Positions 38,344 to 48,086 of a stretch of DNA of 64,000 nucleotides are shown here, in pieces (positions within the stretch are counted from its first letter, which is position 1; the number at the start of each line of letters is the position of its first letter). Under the pieces are notes generated by a model. It did not search any database. It worked only from the letters and a program-made list of their open reading frames with translations, and was not told the DNA's origin. This stretch comes from Bacteroidales bacterium. GTDB lineage: Bacteria > Bacteroidota > Bacteroidia > Bacteroidales > UBA1402. A program made the position numbers and the translations under genes. Location of the stretch: contig JAFUIP010000020.1 of NCBI GenBank assembly GCA_017468435.1, forward strand, positions 1 to 64,000, in the 5' to 3' direction.

Positions 38344-39387
38344 TCAATTGTTTTCGGGGCGCAATTGGCGAACCACGGCGCCGGCCTGCCACATTTCGCT
38401 TTCACGAAGTGCTTTCAGTTCGGCTTCCAAACCAACGCGATAATCGGGCTTAGAATTGCTGTCGATAGAGATTTGAGCTTCGTTGCCCGACTTCACACTT
38501 TCGTAAAGTTTCTGAACCACAGGCTTGATGGCATCGTGGAAAGGACCCATCCAGTCGAGAGCGCCACGCTGTGCGGTGGTAGAGCAGTTGGCATACATCC
38601 AATCCATACCGTTTTTGGCAAACAGAGGCATGAGCGACTGAGTCAATTCTTCTACGGTTTCGTTGAAAGCCTCAGAAGGCGTATGACCGTTTTCGCGCAA
38701 CACTTCGTATTGAGCCAAAAGCAAACCTTGGATGGCACCCATCAGAGAGCCACGTTCGCCGGTCAGATCGGAAGTTGCTTCGCGAATGAAAGTGGTTTCA
38801 AACATATAACCCGAACCTATACCAATACCCAAAGCCAAGGTTCTATCCATAGCCTTGCCGGTAACATCCTGATAAATAGCGTATGATGAGTTCAAGCCAC
38901 GACCTTCGAGAAACATGGTACGAAGCGAAGTACCGGAGCCTTTGGGAGCCACCATGATAACGTCAACATCGGCAGGAGGCACCACGCCGGTACGATCGTT
39001 CCAAGTAATGGCAAAACCATGAGAAAAATACAAAGCCTTTCCGGGCGTAAGATATTGCTTGATGCTGGGCCATACAGACATCACGGCAGCGTCAGACAAC
39101 AGACACATGATGATGCTGGCCTTCTGACAAGCCTCTTCGATAGAAAACAAGGTTTCTCCGGGTACCCAACCATCGGCAACAGCCTTTTCGTATGTTTTTC
39201 CGGCACGCTGGCCCACAATCACATTGAAACCATTATCTCTGAGATTCAAGGACTGACCTGGACCTTGTACGCCGTATCCGATAACAGCGATGGTTTCGTC
39301 TTTCAATACATCCAATGCTTTTTCCAAAGGAAATTCTTCGCGAGTGATAACGGTTTCTTCTACACCGCCAAAATTCAATTTTGCCAT
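38344..39387 (-). CDS. ilvC: Ketol-acid reductoisomerase
   Basis: 347 residues, class I length. NADPH-binding motif VIGYGVQGPGQSLNLRDNG, then VDVIMVAPKGSGTSLR and the metal-binding helix SDLTGERGSLMGAIQGLL (Asp and Glu). It converts acetolactate or acetohydroxybutyrate into the dihydroxy acids in Ile/Val synthesis. It is the last ilv gene, 208 bp after ilvN; a minus-strand TAACTTTG at 39485-39478 may be its own promoter. Confidence 0.97.
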   Translation of the reverse strand: MAKLNFGGVEETVITREEFPLEKALDVLKDETIAVIGYGVQGPGQSLNLRDNGFNVIVGQRAGKTYEKAVADGWVPGETLFSIEEACQKASIIMCLLSDAAVMSVWPSIKQYLTPGKALYFSHGFAITWNDRTGVVPPADVDVIMVAPKGSGTSLRTMFLEGRGLNSSYAIYQDVTGKAMDRTLALGIGIGSGYMFETTFIREATSDLTGERGSLMGAIQGLLLAQYEVLRENGHTPSEAFNETVEELTQSLMPLFAKNGMDWMYANCSTTAQRGALDWMGPFHDAIKPVVQKLYESVKSGNEAQISIDSNSKPDYRVGLEAELKALRESEMWQAGAVVRQLRPENN

Positions 39388-39595
39388 TTTATTCTGATTT
39401 AAACTATTAATTATTTCTGTTTATTTTAATGATTATGCATAAACAACCATAAATATTCATTATTTATACAAGCGTCGCAAAGTTAATACAAAACTCACGA
39501 AATATGCTGTATTTGACATATTATTTTATACATCGATTCTATTTTACGCATGGAAAAATTTATGCAATGTTGTAAATATACAATATAAATACAAA
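39388..39595 (-). promoter_or_regulatory. 208-bp gap with possible internal ilvC promoter
   Basis: Strongly A+T-rich. TAACTTTG at 39485-39478 (minus) fits the -7 consensus about 91 nt before the ilvC ATG, but no good -33 TTG is placed. A palindrome-like TTGTAAATATACAA lies near the ilvN end (about 39569-39582), and AATATG / CATATT flank a 10-nt gap near 39501-39522. No terminator is seen. Confidence 0.4.
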
Positions 39596-40147
39596 TTATT
39601 CCGAGCATAGGCTGCGACGACGCGATTCCACTTCTTCCAGGAAAGCACTGACACGTTCTTCGGTTGACTTGGTGATAGCGATACGACCTGAACGCACAAA
39701 CTGCAGAATGCCAGAAGGTTTCAAATCGGCATGCAAAGCCTCGATTTCTTCGGTATGACCGCTCTGCTCTATGACCGAATACTCGCGTGTCACTTCCAAG
39801 ATACGGGCATTGTACTTACGTACCATAGTCTCTACATCGTTGTTTTCGAGCAGGGTTTCAGTAGATACTTTATACAAGGCAACTTCTTGAAAGATAATCT
39901 CTTCATCCGTGTAATAGAAGGCCTTCAGAATATCAATGCGACGCTCAATCTGACGCACGATTTTCGAAATGGTGTCTTCGTCGGTTTCAGCCGTGATGGT
40001 AAACTTGTGCACGCCCGGAATGGCCGAACGCGACACTGTCAAACTCTCAATATTCACCTGACGACGCGTAAAGACAATGGTCACCTGATTCAACAGACCC
40101 ACTTGGTTTTCGGAATAAACCGTTACGGTATATAATTTCTTTTCCAT
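39596..40147 (-). CDS. ilvN: Acetolactate synthase small (regulatory) subunit
   Basis: 183 residues. N-terminal ACT domain (YTVTVYSENQVGLLNQVTIVFTRRQVNIESLTVS) that binds valine and feedback-regulates the large subunit, and a C-terminal domain (about 85-183). It starts 1 bp after the ilvB stop. Confidence 0.96.
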   Translation of the reverse strand: MEKKLYTVTVYSENQVGLLNQVTIVFTRRQVNIESLTVSRSAIPGVHKFTITAETDEDTISKIVRQIERRIDILKAFYYTDEEIIFQEVALYKVSTETLLENNDVETMVRKYNARILEVTREYSVIEQSGHTEEIEALHADLKPSGILQFVRSGRIAITKSTEERVSAFLEEVESRRRSLCSE

Positions 40148-40148
40148 C

Positions 40149-41840
40149 TTATTTGTTTTTTCCCATCATTATGTTTGAAATAGGACTGCCGGCAGGAATC
40201 ATAGGATATACCAGGCCGTTTTGTTCCACTTTCACTTCCAACACGTAAGGGCCCTGATGCGCAATCATATCTGCGATAGCTTGTTGCAAATCTTCTCTTT
40301 TTTCCACGCAAGTTGAGGCAATGCCATAGGCCTGGGCAATCTTTACGAAATCTGGATTTATCATAGGCGTAGAAGAATAACGTTCTTGCCAGAAAAGTTC
40401 CTGCCACTGACGAACCATACCCAAATAACTGTTGTTCAAGATGATAAGCTTCACCGGCATCTGATATTGGAGAATAGTGCCCAATTCCTGAATGGTCATC
40501 TGTATGCCGCCATCACCACACACCACATAGGTTTCTGCCTGAGGATCGCCCAGAGCGGCGCCGATAGCTGCCGGAAAGCCAAAGCCCATGGTGCCCAATC
40601 CGCCCGAAGCAATAAACTGTCGCTTGGGAGATGCACTGAAATATCGAGCTGAAACCATCTGATTCTGACCCACATCGGCCACCAGATTGGCATGTTCACC
40701 GGCCTGATCCGACAATGATTTCAAGACTTCGGCCATGGTCAAGGCTTCCTGTTCGGGATATAAATCCTTGCGAATCACTTCCTCGTATTCTTGCTGACGA
40801 TAAGGCGCGAAACTTTCAATCCAGGCCGTATGCTTGGCCGGCTGAATCAGCTGTGTCAAGGCTGGCAAGGACTCCTTCACGTCGGCCACGATGGCCACAT
40901 CTACCTTCACGTTCTTGTTGATTTCGGAAGGATCTATGTCGAGATGAATGATTTTCGCCTGAGGCGCATAAGACTTGATGTCACCGGTAACGCGGTCGGA
41001 GAATCGCATACCGATGGCAATGAGCACGTCGCAAGCATTGGTCTGACGATTGGGCGCCACATTGCCGTGCATGCCCACCATACCCATATTCAAAGGATAA
41101 TCTTCTGCCATGATGGATAGGCCCATGAGCGTGGAAGCAGCCGGAATATCTGCCTTTTCCAAAAAAGCGTAGAGTTCGGGAATGGCGCGTCCCAATTGCA
41201 CGCCTTGACCCACCACGGCCAAAGGTCGTTGAGCCGCATTGATGAGCGCGGCGGCTTCTTGCAAAGCGCTTTCGGAAGGCGTTGGATAAGCCTGATAACT
41301 ACGGATGAAATCGCAAGCCTTGTAATGAAAATCGAGCATCTGCACCTGTGCATCCTTGGAGATATCGAGCACCACCGGACCGGGACGACCCACACGGGCA
41401 ATGTAGAAAGCACGAGCCACCGCCCAGGGAATATCTTCGGCACGACGCACCTGATAGCTCCATTTGGTGACCGGCTGTGTGATACCAATCACGTCGGTTT
41501 CCTGAAAACTATCGCTACCCAACTGAGCCACCGTCGATTGGCCGGTAATAATGACCAAGGGCGTACTGTCCATCATGGCATCGGCCGCACCGGTAACAAT
41601 ATTGGTTGCAGCAGGGCCGGAAGTCACCATTACCAAACCGGGTTTTCCAGACACGCGCGCATAGCCTTGCGCCGCATGAACGGCACCTTGCTCGTGACGA
41701 GTCAATATAAACTTAAAATCATCTTGATACGAATACAAGGCATCAAAAGCGGGAATGATGAAACCGCCGGGATAACCGAAAATCGTATCTACTTTTTCTT
41801 CTTTAAAACAGCGCATCAGCGCTTCAGCACCACTAATCAT
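40149..41840 (-). CDS. ilvB: Acetolactate synthase large subunit
   Basis: 563 residues of a ThDP-dependent enzyme. N-terminal FGYPGGFIIPAFDALY with the catalytic Glu in RHEQGAVHAAQGYAR, and the ThDP-binding GDGGIQMTIQELGTILQYQMPVKLIILNNSYLGMVRQW near the C-terminus. It makes acetolactate from two pyruvates or acetohydroxybutyrate with 2-oxobutyrate. It lies 16 bp after ilvD. Confidence 0.97.
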   Translation of the reverse strand: MISGAEALMRCFKEEKVDTIFGYPGGFIIPAFDALYSYQDDFKFILTRHEQGAVHAAQGYARVSGKPGLVMVTSGPAATNIVTGAADAMMDSTPLVIITGQSTVAQLGSDSFQETDVIGITQPVTKWSYQVRRAEDIPWAVARAFYIARVGRPGPVVLDISKDAQVQMLDFHYKACDFIRSYQAYPTPSESALQEAAALINAAQRPLAVVGQGVQLGRAIPELYAFLEKADIPAASTLMGLSIMAEDYPLNMGMVGMHGNVAPNRQTNACDVLIAIGMRFSDRVTGDIKSYAPQAKIIHLDIDPSEINKNVKVDVAIVADVKESLPALTQLIQPAKHTAWIESFAPYRQQEYEEVIRKDLYPEQEALTMAEVLKSLSDQAGEHANLVADVGQNQMVSARYFSASPKRQFIASGGLGTMGFGFPAAIGAALGDPQAETYVVCGDGGIQMTIQELGTILQYQMPVKLIILNNSYLGMVRQWQELFWQERYSSTPMINPDFVKIAQAYGIASTCVEKREDLQQAIADMIAHQGPYVLEVKVEQNGLVYPMIPAGSPISNIMMGKNK

Positions 41841-41856
41841 TGCTTAAAATATTGTA

Positions 41857-43683
41857 TCAGATAATACGTACTGCTCCTTTATCGGCCGAGCTGACAGCCT
41901 GTGCATAAGCTCGCAAAGCCTTTGAAACCACCCGATTGCGACTTGGTTGGAATGCTTCTTTTCCCTTGGCCTCTTCTTGGGCTCGACGTGCGCGCAATTC
42001 CTCGTCGCTCAAATCCACGCGGATAAGGCGTGAAGGAATGTCAATCTCGATAAGGTCGTTCTCACGCACCAGCGCAATGTCGCCTCCGGCTGCCGCCTCC
42101 GGCGACACATGCCCGATGGACAAACCCGAAGTTCCGCCCGAAAATCTTCCGTCCGTCACCAAGGCACATTCTTTGCCCAAATGTCTGGACTTGATATACG
42201 AAGTGGGATACAGCATTTCCTGCATACCGGGACCACCTTTCGGACCTTCATACACAATGAGCACCACATCTCCGCTTTGCACCTTGCCCGAGAGAATGCC
42301 CTCGCAAGCATCTTCCTGAGAATGGAACACGCGGGCCGGACCTTTGAACTTCCAGATAGATTCGTCCACGCCGGCCGTCTTCACCACGCAACCGTCCAGA
42401 GCGATGTTTCCTTTCAGCACAGCCAGACCGCCATCTTTGGTATAAGCATGCGCCATATCGCGGATACAGCCGCTTTCGCGGTTATCGTCGAGACTTTCGT
42501 AATAGCATTCCTGCGAGGCCAGCACATTGCTGAAACGACGGGCGGGCGCCACTTTATACATATCAATCGCTTCCTGGCAAACATTGGGCGATGTCAGAGC
42601 GTAGGCATCCATGGCGGCAGCGAGCGTCAAGCCATCCACGCGAGAAACATTCTTGTCGATGAGATCCGCTTTCGACAATTCGTACAGGATAGACAGGATT
42701 CCGCCGGCTCGGTTGACGTCTTGCATGTGATATTTTTTGGTATTGGGCGCCACCTTGCAAAGACAAGGCACACGGCGCGAAAGTGCATCTATATCGTCCA
42801 TGGTAAAATTCACTTCGGCTTCTTGGGCAATGGCCAACAAATGCAATACGGTATTGGTAGATCCGCCCATGGCAATGTCCAAGGTCATGGCATTCAAGAA
42901 GGCGCTACGCGTGGCAATGGAACGAGGCAAAACCGATTCGTCGCCATCGACATAATACGCCATGGCATTCTTCACAATCTGACGAGCTGCTTTCTTAAAA
43001 AGTTCCTTGCGCTGCACATGCGTGGCCAAAATGCTTCCGTTACCGGGCAAAGCCATACCCAAAGCCTCATTCAGACAGTTCATAGAATTGGCCGTAAACA
43101 TACCGCTGCAACAGCCGCAACCCGGACAGGCACAAGCCTCTACCCTTTTCATTTGTTCATCGCTCACCGAAGCATCGGCGCCTTGAATCATGGCATCGAT
43201 CAGGTCGAGGTGTTCGCCATCGAGTTCGCCGGCTTCCATCGGACCGCCGGACACAAATACGGTGGGAATATTCAAACGCATGGAAGCCATGAGCATGCCG
43301 GGCGTTATCTTATCGCAATTGCTGATACAGATCATCGCATCGGCTTTGTGCGCATTCACCATGTATTCAACACTGTCGGCAATAATGTCGCGCGAAGGCA
43401 AAGAATACAGCATACCGTCGTGACCCATGGCGATGCCGTCGTCTATGGCAATGGTGTTGAACTCGGCTGCAAAACAACCCAATTTTTCAATTTCTGCCTT
43501 TACTTCCTGTCCGATTTCATGCAGATGCACATGCCCTGGAACAAACTGTGTAAATGAATTGACCACAGCAATGATAGGCTTTCCCATCTGCTCTTTTTTC
43601 ATACCATTGGCGGCCCACAAAGCGCGGGCTCCGGCCATTCTTCTTCCCTGTGTGCAGTCGTCGCTGCGAAGTGGATGTTTCAT
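41857..43683 (-). CDS. ilvD: Dihydroxy-acid dehydratase
   Basis: 608 residues. Fe-S cluster cysteines are seen in [10 protein letters not shown] and in [32 protein letters not shown]; the C-terminal block [26 protein letters not shown] is also conserved. It makes 2-oxo acids in Ile/Val synthesis. It is the first structural gene of the operon, starting 13 nt after the attenuator's U tract. Confidence 0.98.
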   Translation of the reverse strand: MKHPLRSDDCTQGRRMAGARALWAANGMKKEQMGKPIIAVVNSFTQFVPGHVHLHEIGQEVKAEIEKLGCFAAEFNTIAIDDGIAMGHDGMLYSLPSRDIIADSVEYMVNAHKADAMICISNCDKITPGMLMASMRLNIPTVFVSGGPMEAGELDGEHLDLIDAMIQGADASVSDEQMKRVEACACPGCGCCSGMFTANSMNCLNEALGMALPGNGSILATHVQRKELFKKAARQIVKNAMAYYVDGDESVLPRSIATRSAFLNAMTLDIAMGGSTNTVLHLLAIAQEAEVNFTMDDIDALSRRVPCLCKVAPNTKKYHMQDVNRAGGILSILYELSKADLIDKNVSRVDGLTLAAAMDAYALTSPNVCQEAIDMYKVAPARRFSNVLASQECYYESLDDNRESGCIRDMAHAYTKDGGLAVLKGNIALDGCVVKTAGVDESIWKFKGPARVFHSQEDACEGILSGKVQSGDVVLIVYEGPKGGPGMQEMLYPTSYIKSRHLGKECALVTDGRFSGGTSGLSIGHVSPEAAAGGDIALVRENDLIEIDIPSRLIRVDLSDEELRARRAQEEAKGKEAFQPSRNRVVSKALRAYAQAVSSADKGAVRII

Positions 43684-43695
43684 CTTTATACTTGT

Positions 43696-43725
43696 AAAAA
43701 AAGCCCTCCCAAAACGGAAAGGCTT
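43696..43725 (-). terminator. Attenuator terminator of the ilv operon
   Basis: Minus strand: AAGCCTTTCC (43725-43716), loop GTTTT, GGGAGGGCTT (43710-43701), then T residues to 43696. All 10 positions pair, two as G-U. Its first arm, GCCTTTCC (43723-43716), can instead pair perfectly with GGAAAGGC at 43762-43755, which begins right after the leader peptide stop codon. That is the antiterminator. Confidence 0.9.
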
Positions 43726-43762
43726 GTACTTATATTATCATTATTAAAGCAAATGCCTTTCC

Positions 43763-43825
43763 TTATCTCTTCGTCACCACGACCAAAAGAATCACGACAT
43801 TCACCAGAATAATAATAGTATGCAT
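43763..43825 (-). CDS. ilv leader peptide (attenuation control)
   Basis: A 20-codon ORF read ATG at 43825 to TAA at 43763. The peptide is MHTIIILVNVVILLVVVTKR: 4 Ile, 3 Leu and 6 Val, i.e. 13 of 20 branched-chain codons, against a window without such bias. It follows a strong promoter and precedes an antiterminator/terminator pair and ilvD. Shortage of charged tRNA-Ile, -Val or -Leu would stall the ribosome and leave GGAAAGGC free to pair with the terminator arm; with ample supply the ribosome reaches the stop codon and covers it. No Shine-Dalgarno is seen, as is common in this phylum. Confidence 0.92.
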   Translation of the reverse strand: MHTIIILVNVVILLVVVTKR

Positions 43826-43848
43826 ATTGTTTTTGTTAATTACGGGCG

Positions 43849-43879
43849 CAAAGGTAATTCATTCTTGTTTTCGTAGCAA
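43849..43879 (-). promoter_or_regulatory. Promoter of the ilv operon
   Basis: Minus strand: TTG at 43879-43877, 20-nt spacer, TACCTTTG at 43856-43849. Transcription should start about 20 nt before the leader-peptide ATG. Confidence 0.85.
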
Positions 43880-43923
43880 ATAATCTTTGGTAAAATTTTG
43901 CATAATGAATGAATATTCGGCAA

Positions 43924-44397
43924 TTATTCATGATGATAAGGTTCTCCGTTCAAAATGGTCATGGCACGATACATCTGTTCCACAAAAAACACCCGCACCA
44001 TTTGATGGGAGAAAGTCATTTTAGACAAGGAAATGCGTTCTCTCACAGCATCATACACGCTCTGATCGAAACCATAAGGGCCACCGATAACAAAGACCAA
44101 CTGACGCAGACCGGCATTCATTTTTTTCTGCATCCATTTAGAAAATTGCATAGAAGTCTGTTCCAAGCCCCTCTCATCGAGAAGCACCAAAAGGTTTTCA
44201 GGCTTGTTCCAAGCAAGAATTTGTTCGGCCTCTTTTGCCTTTATCTGCGCCTCGCTCAAGCTTTTAGTCGATTTCAAATCGGGAATGGTCTCCATGCGGA
44301 AATCCACATAATGTTTCAGACGGGCTGCATAATCTTCTATGGCTTGCACGGCATATTTATCCACCGTTTTTCCCACTTGCAACAATATCACTCTCAT
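43924..44397 (-). CDS. rlmH: 23S rRNA (pseudouridine-1915 N3) methyltransferase RlmH
   Basis: 157 residues, the usual length. Starts MRVILLQVGKT; SAM-binding knot region LLVLLDERGLEQTSMQFSKWM, then LVFVIGGPYGFDQSVYDAVRERISLSKMTFSHQMVRVFFVEQMYRAMTILNGEPYHHE, the RlmH C-terminus. It methylates pseudouridine 1915 in helix 69. It follows miaA by 10 bp. Confidence 0.97.
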   Translation of the reverse strand: MRVILLQVGKTVDKYAVQAIEDYAARLKHYVDFRMETIPDLKSTKSLSEAQIKAKEAEQILAWNKPENLLVLLDERGLEQTSMQFSKWMQKKMNAGLRQLVFVIGGPYGFDQSVYDAVRERISLSKMTFSHQMVRVFFVEQMYRAMTILNGEPYHHE

Positions 44398-44407
44398 AAC
44401 AATTCTC

Positions 44408-45346
44408 TCAAAGTGAAGGATTTATCCAATTAATATGAATACCGCGACGCTCTTGCATGCCACGGAACCATGTCATCTGACGCTTGGCAAACTGATGAAT
44501 GGCGATTTCCAAAGCTCGAAGCATTTCTTCGTAAGAAAGCGCCCCCGTCAGATAAAGAGTCAAGTACTTGTATTCCAAGCCATAATAAATCAGATCATCG
44601 GGCGCGACACCGGCATCGAGCAAAGCGCGGACCTCGTCCACCATGCCTTCTTCGAGACGGGCACGCAGACGCTTGGAAATACGCTCACGACGCAAATCCC
44701 TATCGACTTCCAAACCCACCACGTAAGGCTTTATCTCGGGGAATGCTTCCACTCCTTTTCTAATTTCGTCGGCATGCTGCTGATAATACACTTCAATTTC
44801 AATGGCGCGGATGGCGCGTTTCACGTTGTCTACATCGGTTTGGTTATGAAGGCTTTGGCCCGAAGCTTGCTTATACGATGCCAGCAGTTCCGTCAATTCT
44901 TCCAAGGATTTATCGGCCAAGGATGCGCGCAATTCGGGATTGTCCGGCACATTGATGAGCGGATAGGCTTTCAGCACCGATTCTATATACAAACCCGTAC
45001 CGCCACAAAGAATGGGCATTTTCCACCGCGAACGGATATCCCGGAAAGCTGTCACGAAATCTCGCTGAAATTCATAGACATTGTACTTGCTTCCGGCCGG
45101 ACAGATATCGATAAGATGATACGGAATGCTGCGTCCATCGGGCAAGGTATATTCCGAAAGGTCTTTTCCCGTGCCTATATCCATGCCGCGGTACACTTGT
45201 CGAGAGTCGGCAGAAATAATTTCGGCATCGAGTCGGGCGGCCCACTGTACAGCATAATGCGTTTTGCCGCAAGCCGTCGGGCCCAGCACAACCAAGAGGT
45301 TGGTATCTTTAGGAAAATCAGGAAATTTCATAGATGACACATTCAT
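44408..45346 (-). CDS. miaA: tRNA dimethylallyltransferase MiaA
   Basis: About 312 residues from the ATG at 45346; an in-frame ATG at 45331 is equally possible, and the open frame further upstream runs into the gapA terminator, so it is not used. P loop LVVLGPTACGKTHYA, IISADSRQVYRGMDIGTGK, and the tRNA-binding block HNQTDVDNVKRAIRAIEI. It transfers the dimethylallyl group to A37 of tRNAs reading UNN codons. Co-transcribed with rlmH. Confidence 0.94.
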   Translation of the reverse strand: MNVSSMKFPDFPKDTNLLVVLGPTACGKTHYAVQWAARLDAEIISADSRQVYRGMDIGTGKDLSEYTLPDGRSIPYHLIDICPAGSKYNVYEFQRDFVTAFRDIRSRWKMPILCGGTGLYIESVLKAYPLINVPDNPELRASLADKSLEELTELLASYKQASGQSLHNQTDVDNVKRAIRAIEIEVYYQQHADEIRKGVEAFPEIKPYVVGLEVDRDLRRERISKRLRARLEEGMVDEVRALLDAGVAPDDLIYYGLEYKYLTLYLTGALSYEEMLRALEIAIHQFAKRQMTWFRGMQERRGIHINWINPSL

Positions 45347-45402
45347 TTTTTGCGAACGCGAAGATACGCAAAGATGTGCGAAAACAAGATAGGATACGGC
45401 AT

Positions 45403-45436
45403 AAAAAAAGCGTGCCGCGGAAAATCCGCGGCACGC
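45403..45436 (-). terminator. Strong terminator of gapA
   Basis: A perfect 12-bp G+C-rich stem, GCGTGCCGCGGA (45410-45421) with its complement at 45425-45436, loop of three bases, followed on the minus strand by seven T (45409-45403). It separates gapA from miaA. Confidence 0.95.
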
Positions 45437-45461
45437 CCCATATTCTGTTCTCGAGCAAAGA

Positions 45462-46484
<1,023 letters not shown>

Positions 46485-46547
46485 TTAAATTATAGACCCT
46501 TCTCAGAGTCTTGGTTAATAATACTTTTTCTTCTTCGAAATTTGGCG

Positions 46548-46578
46548 CAAAAGTACGCATTATTTTCACGAAATACAA
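46548..46578 (-). promoter_or_regulatory. Promoter of gapA
   Basis: Minus strand: TTG at 46578-46576, 20-nt spacer, TACTTTTG at 46555-46548. The untranslated leader is about 70 nt. Confidence 0.85.
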
Positions 46579-46622
46579 GCATCCGAAGCCAATTATTTCA
46601 TCTCGAAAAATAAAATGACGTA

Positions 46623-46709
46623 TCAACCACAATTACAAGGCGTCGCGCAAGCCGACAATAAAAAAACAAGCAAGCAACAAGCCAGAACAACAAATCCGAT
46701 TCTTTTCAT
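46623..46709 (-). CDS. Putative 28-residue lipoprotein
   Basis: A short ORF (ATG at 46709, TGA at 46623) encoding a lipoprotein signal: positive start MKR, hydrophobic core IGFVVLACCLLVFL, lipobox LSAC at 18-21. The mature chain would be only about 8 residues, CATPCNCG, with two further cysteines. TACCTTTG at 46735-46728 (minus) is a -7 element about 19 nt ahead of the ATG; the nearest TTG is too close for a standard -33. It lies in the 327-bp gap between gapA and the divergent M23 gene. It could be chance, but start, lipobox and promoter fit together. Confidence 0.5.
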   Translation of the reverse strand: MKRIGFVVLACCLLVFLLSACATPCNCG

Positions 46710-46799
46710 TTTTTTGAAATTTGATGACAAAGGTAAGGAGAATATCCCGCAATTATACTTATCTTAGCGCTCTTTTTGAAACAAAAACAAAATAGACAA

Positions 46800-48086
46800 A
46801 TGTCAAACCCTATAGATAAGCAAAAACCGCAAGCCAAAATACCTTGGAAGCTTGTGTCGATGATAGGCGGGATTTTTGGAATAATCGGATTGATTCTTCT
46901 CATTATAAGTGGATTAGGAGACAAGAACAAAGCCAAAAACGAAGCCCGCGAAGTCTGTTCGGAAGAAGATCCGGCCACCTATTTTTTGGGCATCCGCACC
47001 GACACGCTCTGTAGCACGGAAGGTCGCGTGAGAAACGGAGCCAGCCTGTCGAGCCTGCTAAGCCAATACGGCGTATCCATGGCCACCATAGACCGCACCG
47101 CCCGCGTGTCCCGTCCCGTCTTCGATGTCAGACGCATCGTGGCCGGACATCAATACATGGCCATGTGCACGCAAGACAGCCTGCCCCGTCTGAAGTATTT
47201 TCTTTACCGCGAAACCCCCACCGACTACGTCATTTTCGACTACGCCGACAGCATTCGCGTGTATCGTGCTCAGAAAGAGAAGGTTTGCCGCCAGATGCAC
47301 TGCGAAGGCCAAATTGAATCTTCGCTTTGGCAAACCCTGCACGACAATGGCGACAACATAGAACTATCTTTCGCGCTTTCTGATATTTACGCCTGGCAGA
47401 TAGACTTTTTCGCCATTCAGAAGGGAGATTATTTCAAACTCATTTACGATGAATATTTCATAGATGACACCGTATCGGTGGGCATTGGCGACATTCATGT
47501 GGCACAATTCAACCACAGCGGAAAGGATTATTTTGCCATTCCCTTTACACAAGATGGTTTCAAGGATTATTTCGACGAAAACGGCATGAACCTGCGTCGC
47601 GCATTTCTGAAAGCGCCGCTGAAGTATTCACGCATCAGTTCGAAATTCAGTCATGGACGCATGCATCCCGTGCTCCGCATCCGTCGTCCGCATCATGGCG
47701 TGGATTATGCAGCGCCTACCGGAACACCGGTGATGAGCATCGGGGCGGGTGTTGTCACCAAGAAGGCTTACCAGAAAAACGGCGGCGGCAACTACGTCAC
47801 CATCAAGCATAACGGCACTTACACCACCACTTACATGCACCTTCATGGATTTGCCAAAGGACTGGAAGTGGGCAAAAAAGTATCGCAAGGAGAAGTGATA
47901 GGTTACGTGGGCTCTACCGGACTCTCCACCGGCCCGCACTTGGATTTCCGCGTGTATATGAACGGACAGCCCATAGATCCGCTCAAGATGGAATCTCCGC
48001 CATCGGTGCCCTTGAAAGAATGTCATCGCGACAGTTTCATGTTGATTAAAGACAGTTTGATACAATGTATTTCAAAGATATCATAG
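46800..48086 (+). CDS. M23-family peptidoglycan endopeptidase, membrane-anchored
   Basis: 428 residues from the ATG at 46800; a TTG 24 bases upstream is less likely. One N-terminal membrane segment (WKLVSMIGGIFGIIGLILLIISGLG, about 18-42), an OapA/LysM-like middle (LSSLLSQYGVSMATIDRTARVSRPVFDVRRIVAGHQY), and a C-terminal M23 domain with zinc ligands in HHGVDYAAPTGTPV and TGPHLDFRVY, plus YTTTYMHLHGFAKG. It should cut peptide cross-links of the wall. Its 3' end overlaps holB by 22 bp. Confidence 0.9.
   Translation: MSNPIDKQKPQAKIPWKLVSMIGGIFGIIGLILLIISGLGDKNKAKNEAREVCSEEDPATYFLGIRTDTLCSTEGRVRNGASLSSLLSQYGVSMATIDRTARVSRPVFDVRRIVAGHQYMAMCTQDSLPRLKYFLYRETPTDYVIFDYADSIRVYRAQKEKVCRQMHCEGQIESSLWQTLHDNGDNIELSFALSDIYAWQIDFFAIQKGDYFKLIYDEYFIDDTVSVGIGDIHVAQFNHSGKDYFAIPFTQDGFKDYFDENGMNLRRAFLKAPLKYSRISSKFSHGRMHPVLRIRRPHHGVDYAAPTGTPVMSIGAGVVTKKAYQKNGGGNYVTIKHNGTYTTTYMHLHGFAKGLEVGKKVSQGEVIGYVGSTGLSTGPHLDFRVYMNGQPIDPLKMESPPSVPLKECHRDSFMLIKDSLIQCISKIS

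Noticed and set aside
39409..39462. Short ORF with five Ile codons upstream of ilvC, reading MNIYGCLCIIIKINRNN
   Set aside because: It resembles a leader peptide, but the region is very A+T-rich so Ile codons are expected, and no antiterminator/terminator pair follows.
42109..43557. 482-codon open frame opposite ilvD
   Set aside because: Shadow frame; ilvD is unmistakable on the other strand.
46615..46770. Plus-strand ORF starting ATGACGTATCAA in the gapA-M23 gap
   Set aside because: It has low-complexity Lys/Gln/Asn content, no promoter and no family resemblance; the opposite-strand lipoprotein ORF fits better.
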